Of a stretch of 33,471 nucleotides of DNA, positions 31,903-33,471 are shown piece after piece (the stretch's first letter is position 1; each line of letters starts with the position of its first letter). The notes beneath the pieces were generated by a model. It saw nothing but the letters and a program-made list of their open reading frames with translations, was not told where the DNA came from and did no database searches. The position numbers and the translations under genes were made by a program. The stretch covers positions 1 to 33,471 of the forward strand of contig JAEUSU010000043.1 of the NCBI GenBank assembly GCA_016788635.1, written 5' to 3'. The DNA is from Flavobacteriales bacterium (GTDB lineage: Bacteria; Bacteroidota; Bacteroidia; Flavobacteriales_F; PHOS-HE28).

Positions 31903-32390
31903 GCCGACTAGTGCTGAATGGGATCGTGGCGCTGATCAGACAGGCCCAAGCCTTGGCATCGAGCATCGGCATACCGAACATTCTCCAGCCAGGTTTGGTC
32001 AAGGAGATGATTATCGCAGAGATTCTCGGTCATGAGGTAATCTACACCAAGCACGATTCGGACGCGCGTGATCCGGAGGACCCCAATGTACTTTTTGAGT
32101 ACCTCTCCTGCCTTGAAGGTGGCACTGGGCAGCTCGACCGGGTGTTCAATAGGCCCGAGGCAAAACGCAGGGCGTCTATTCAACGCATCCGGAGAAACCG
32201 CAAGGTATATCTCGCTATTTTCTTCAAGAAGGAGCCATTAAAGGTGAAGGTAATCTATGAGCTGGATCCTGAAACTGTGGCGAAGGAGACCGAAGCCAAG
32301 TTAGATCGAAGCAGTAATGAGATCTCGCACGTTGGATTTTCCGAGCCATGGGCCAAGGTGAATGGTAAGGTCGTGTATTCCACAAGCTGA
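31899..32390 (+). CDS. putative type II restriction endonuclease partner
   Basis: A 163-residue protein coupled to the methyltransferase by an ATGA overlap, which by context suggests the cognate nuclease. Segment order and length resemble PvuII (157 residues). An N-terminal helical part with '[14 protein letters not shown]' is followed by acidic '[10 protein letters not shown]', then 'FEYLS' (E67), a basic '[16 protein letters not shown]' and 'VKVIYELDP'. In PvuII the matching places hold the catalytic Asp, Glu and Lys. Here the lysine position after E67 is a leucine (L69), so the usual D...ExK is not complete. The likeness is my own reading and unverified. It could instead be an inactive or differently catalysed nuclease. 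Its stop lies 1 base before metH part 2. Confidence 0.6.
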   Translation: MSRLVLNGIVALIRQAQALASSIGIPNILQPGLVKEMIIAEILGHEVIYTKHDSDARDPEDPNVLFEYLSCLEGGTGQLDRVFNRPEAKRRASIQRIRRNRKVYLAIFFKKEPLKVKVIYELDPETVAKETEAKLDRSSNEISHVGFSEPWAKVNGKVVYSTS

Positions 32391-32391
32391 C

Positions 32392-33471
<1,080 letters not shown>

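Overview
The window reads as chromosomal DNA of a high-GC Bacteroidota, probably a Flavobacteriia-like lineage. The signs are several secreted proteins ending in type IX secretion (T9SS) sorting domains, -7 promoter boxes close to the Bacteroidota consensus TAnnTTTG, few recognisable Shine-Dalgarno sites, a methionine synthase split over two genes, and the order rplM-rpsI-rpsB-tsf-pyrH. No rRNA, tRNA, CRISPR array, insertion sequence or prophage was recognised.

Layout. (1) 1-4570: a tandem array with a period of about 2.13 kb. A large propeller-like T9SS protein (L) alternates with a small T9SS protein (S), and each large-to-small junction has an ATGA stop/start overlap. The window opens in the tail of an upstream L copy, so the array is longer than seen here. 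It ends with an unrelated 92-residue secreted protein in the S position. (2) 4643-8107 (-): a large secreted M36 (fungalysin) metalloprotease. (3) 8310-14085: core and housekeeping genes: a bacilliredoxin, trpS, a PlsC-like acyltransferase, gatC, a copper-exporting P-type ATPase and a TylF-like methyltransferase. (4) 14125-16466: a CPBP-family membrane protein that has lost its catalytic histidines, divergent from kbl. (5) 16467-21057 (-): two secreted proteins (a three-repeat T9SS protein and a beta-helix protein) downstream of a response regulator/TPR-histidine kinase pair. (6) 21213-24781: rplM-rpsI, rpsB-tsf with a strong terminator, then pyrH. (7) 24782-27275: a relic of a T9SS sorting domain, a possible coiled-coil gene, a T9SS protein of the 'NGDTLWTR' repeat type, a small membrane protein and a REP-like hairpin. 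(8) 27276-29348: an S9 prolyl-oligopeptidase-family exopeptidase. (9) 29469-33471: a SAM-I riboswitch with terminator controls metH part 1. A compact DNA methyltransferase/putative nuclease pair follows, and then metH part 2, which runs off the window.

Two arrangements stand out. The first is the restriction-modification-like pair lodged between the two halves of methionine synthase. It lies downstream of a SAM riboswitch, so a SAM-consuming DNA methyltransferase and the enzyme that feeds the SAM cycle may share a SAM-sensing control. The nuclease candidate has a size and segment order reminiscent of PvuII, but no lysine in the expected catalytic position. The second is the coupled L/S array, whose DNA is perfectly conserved in patches (46 and 71 bases) between copies, which suggests recent duplication or gene conversion of a secreted two-protein module of unknown function.
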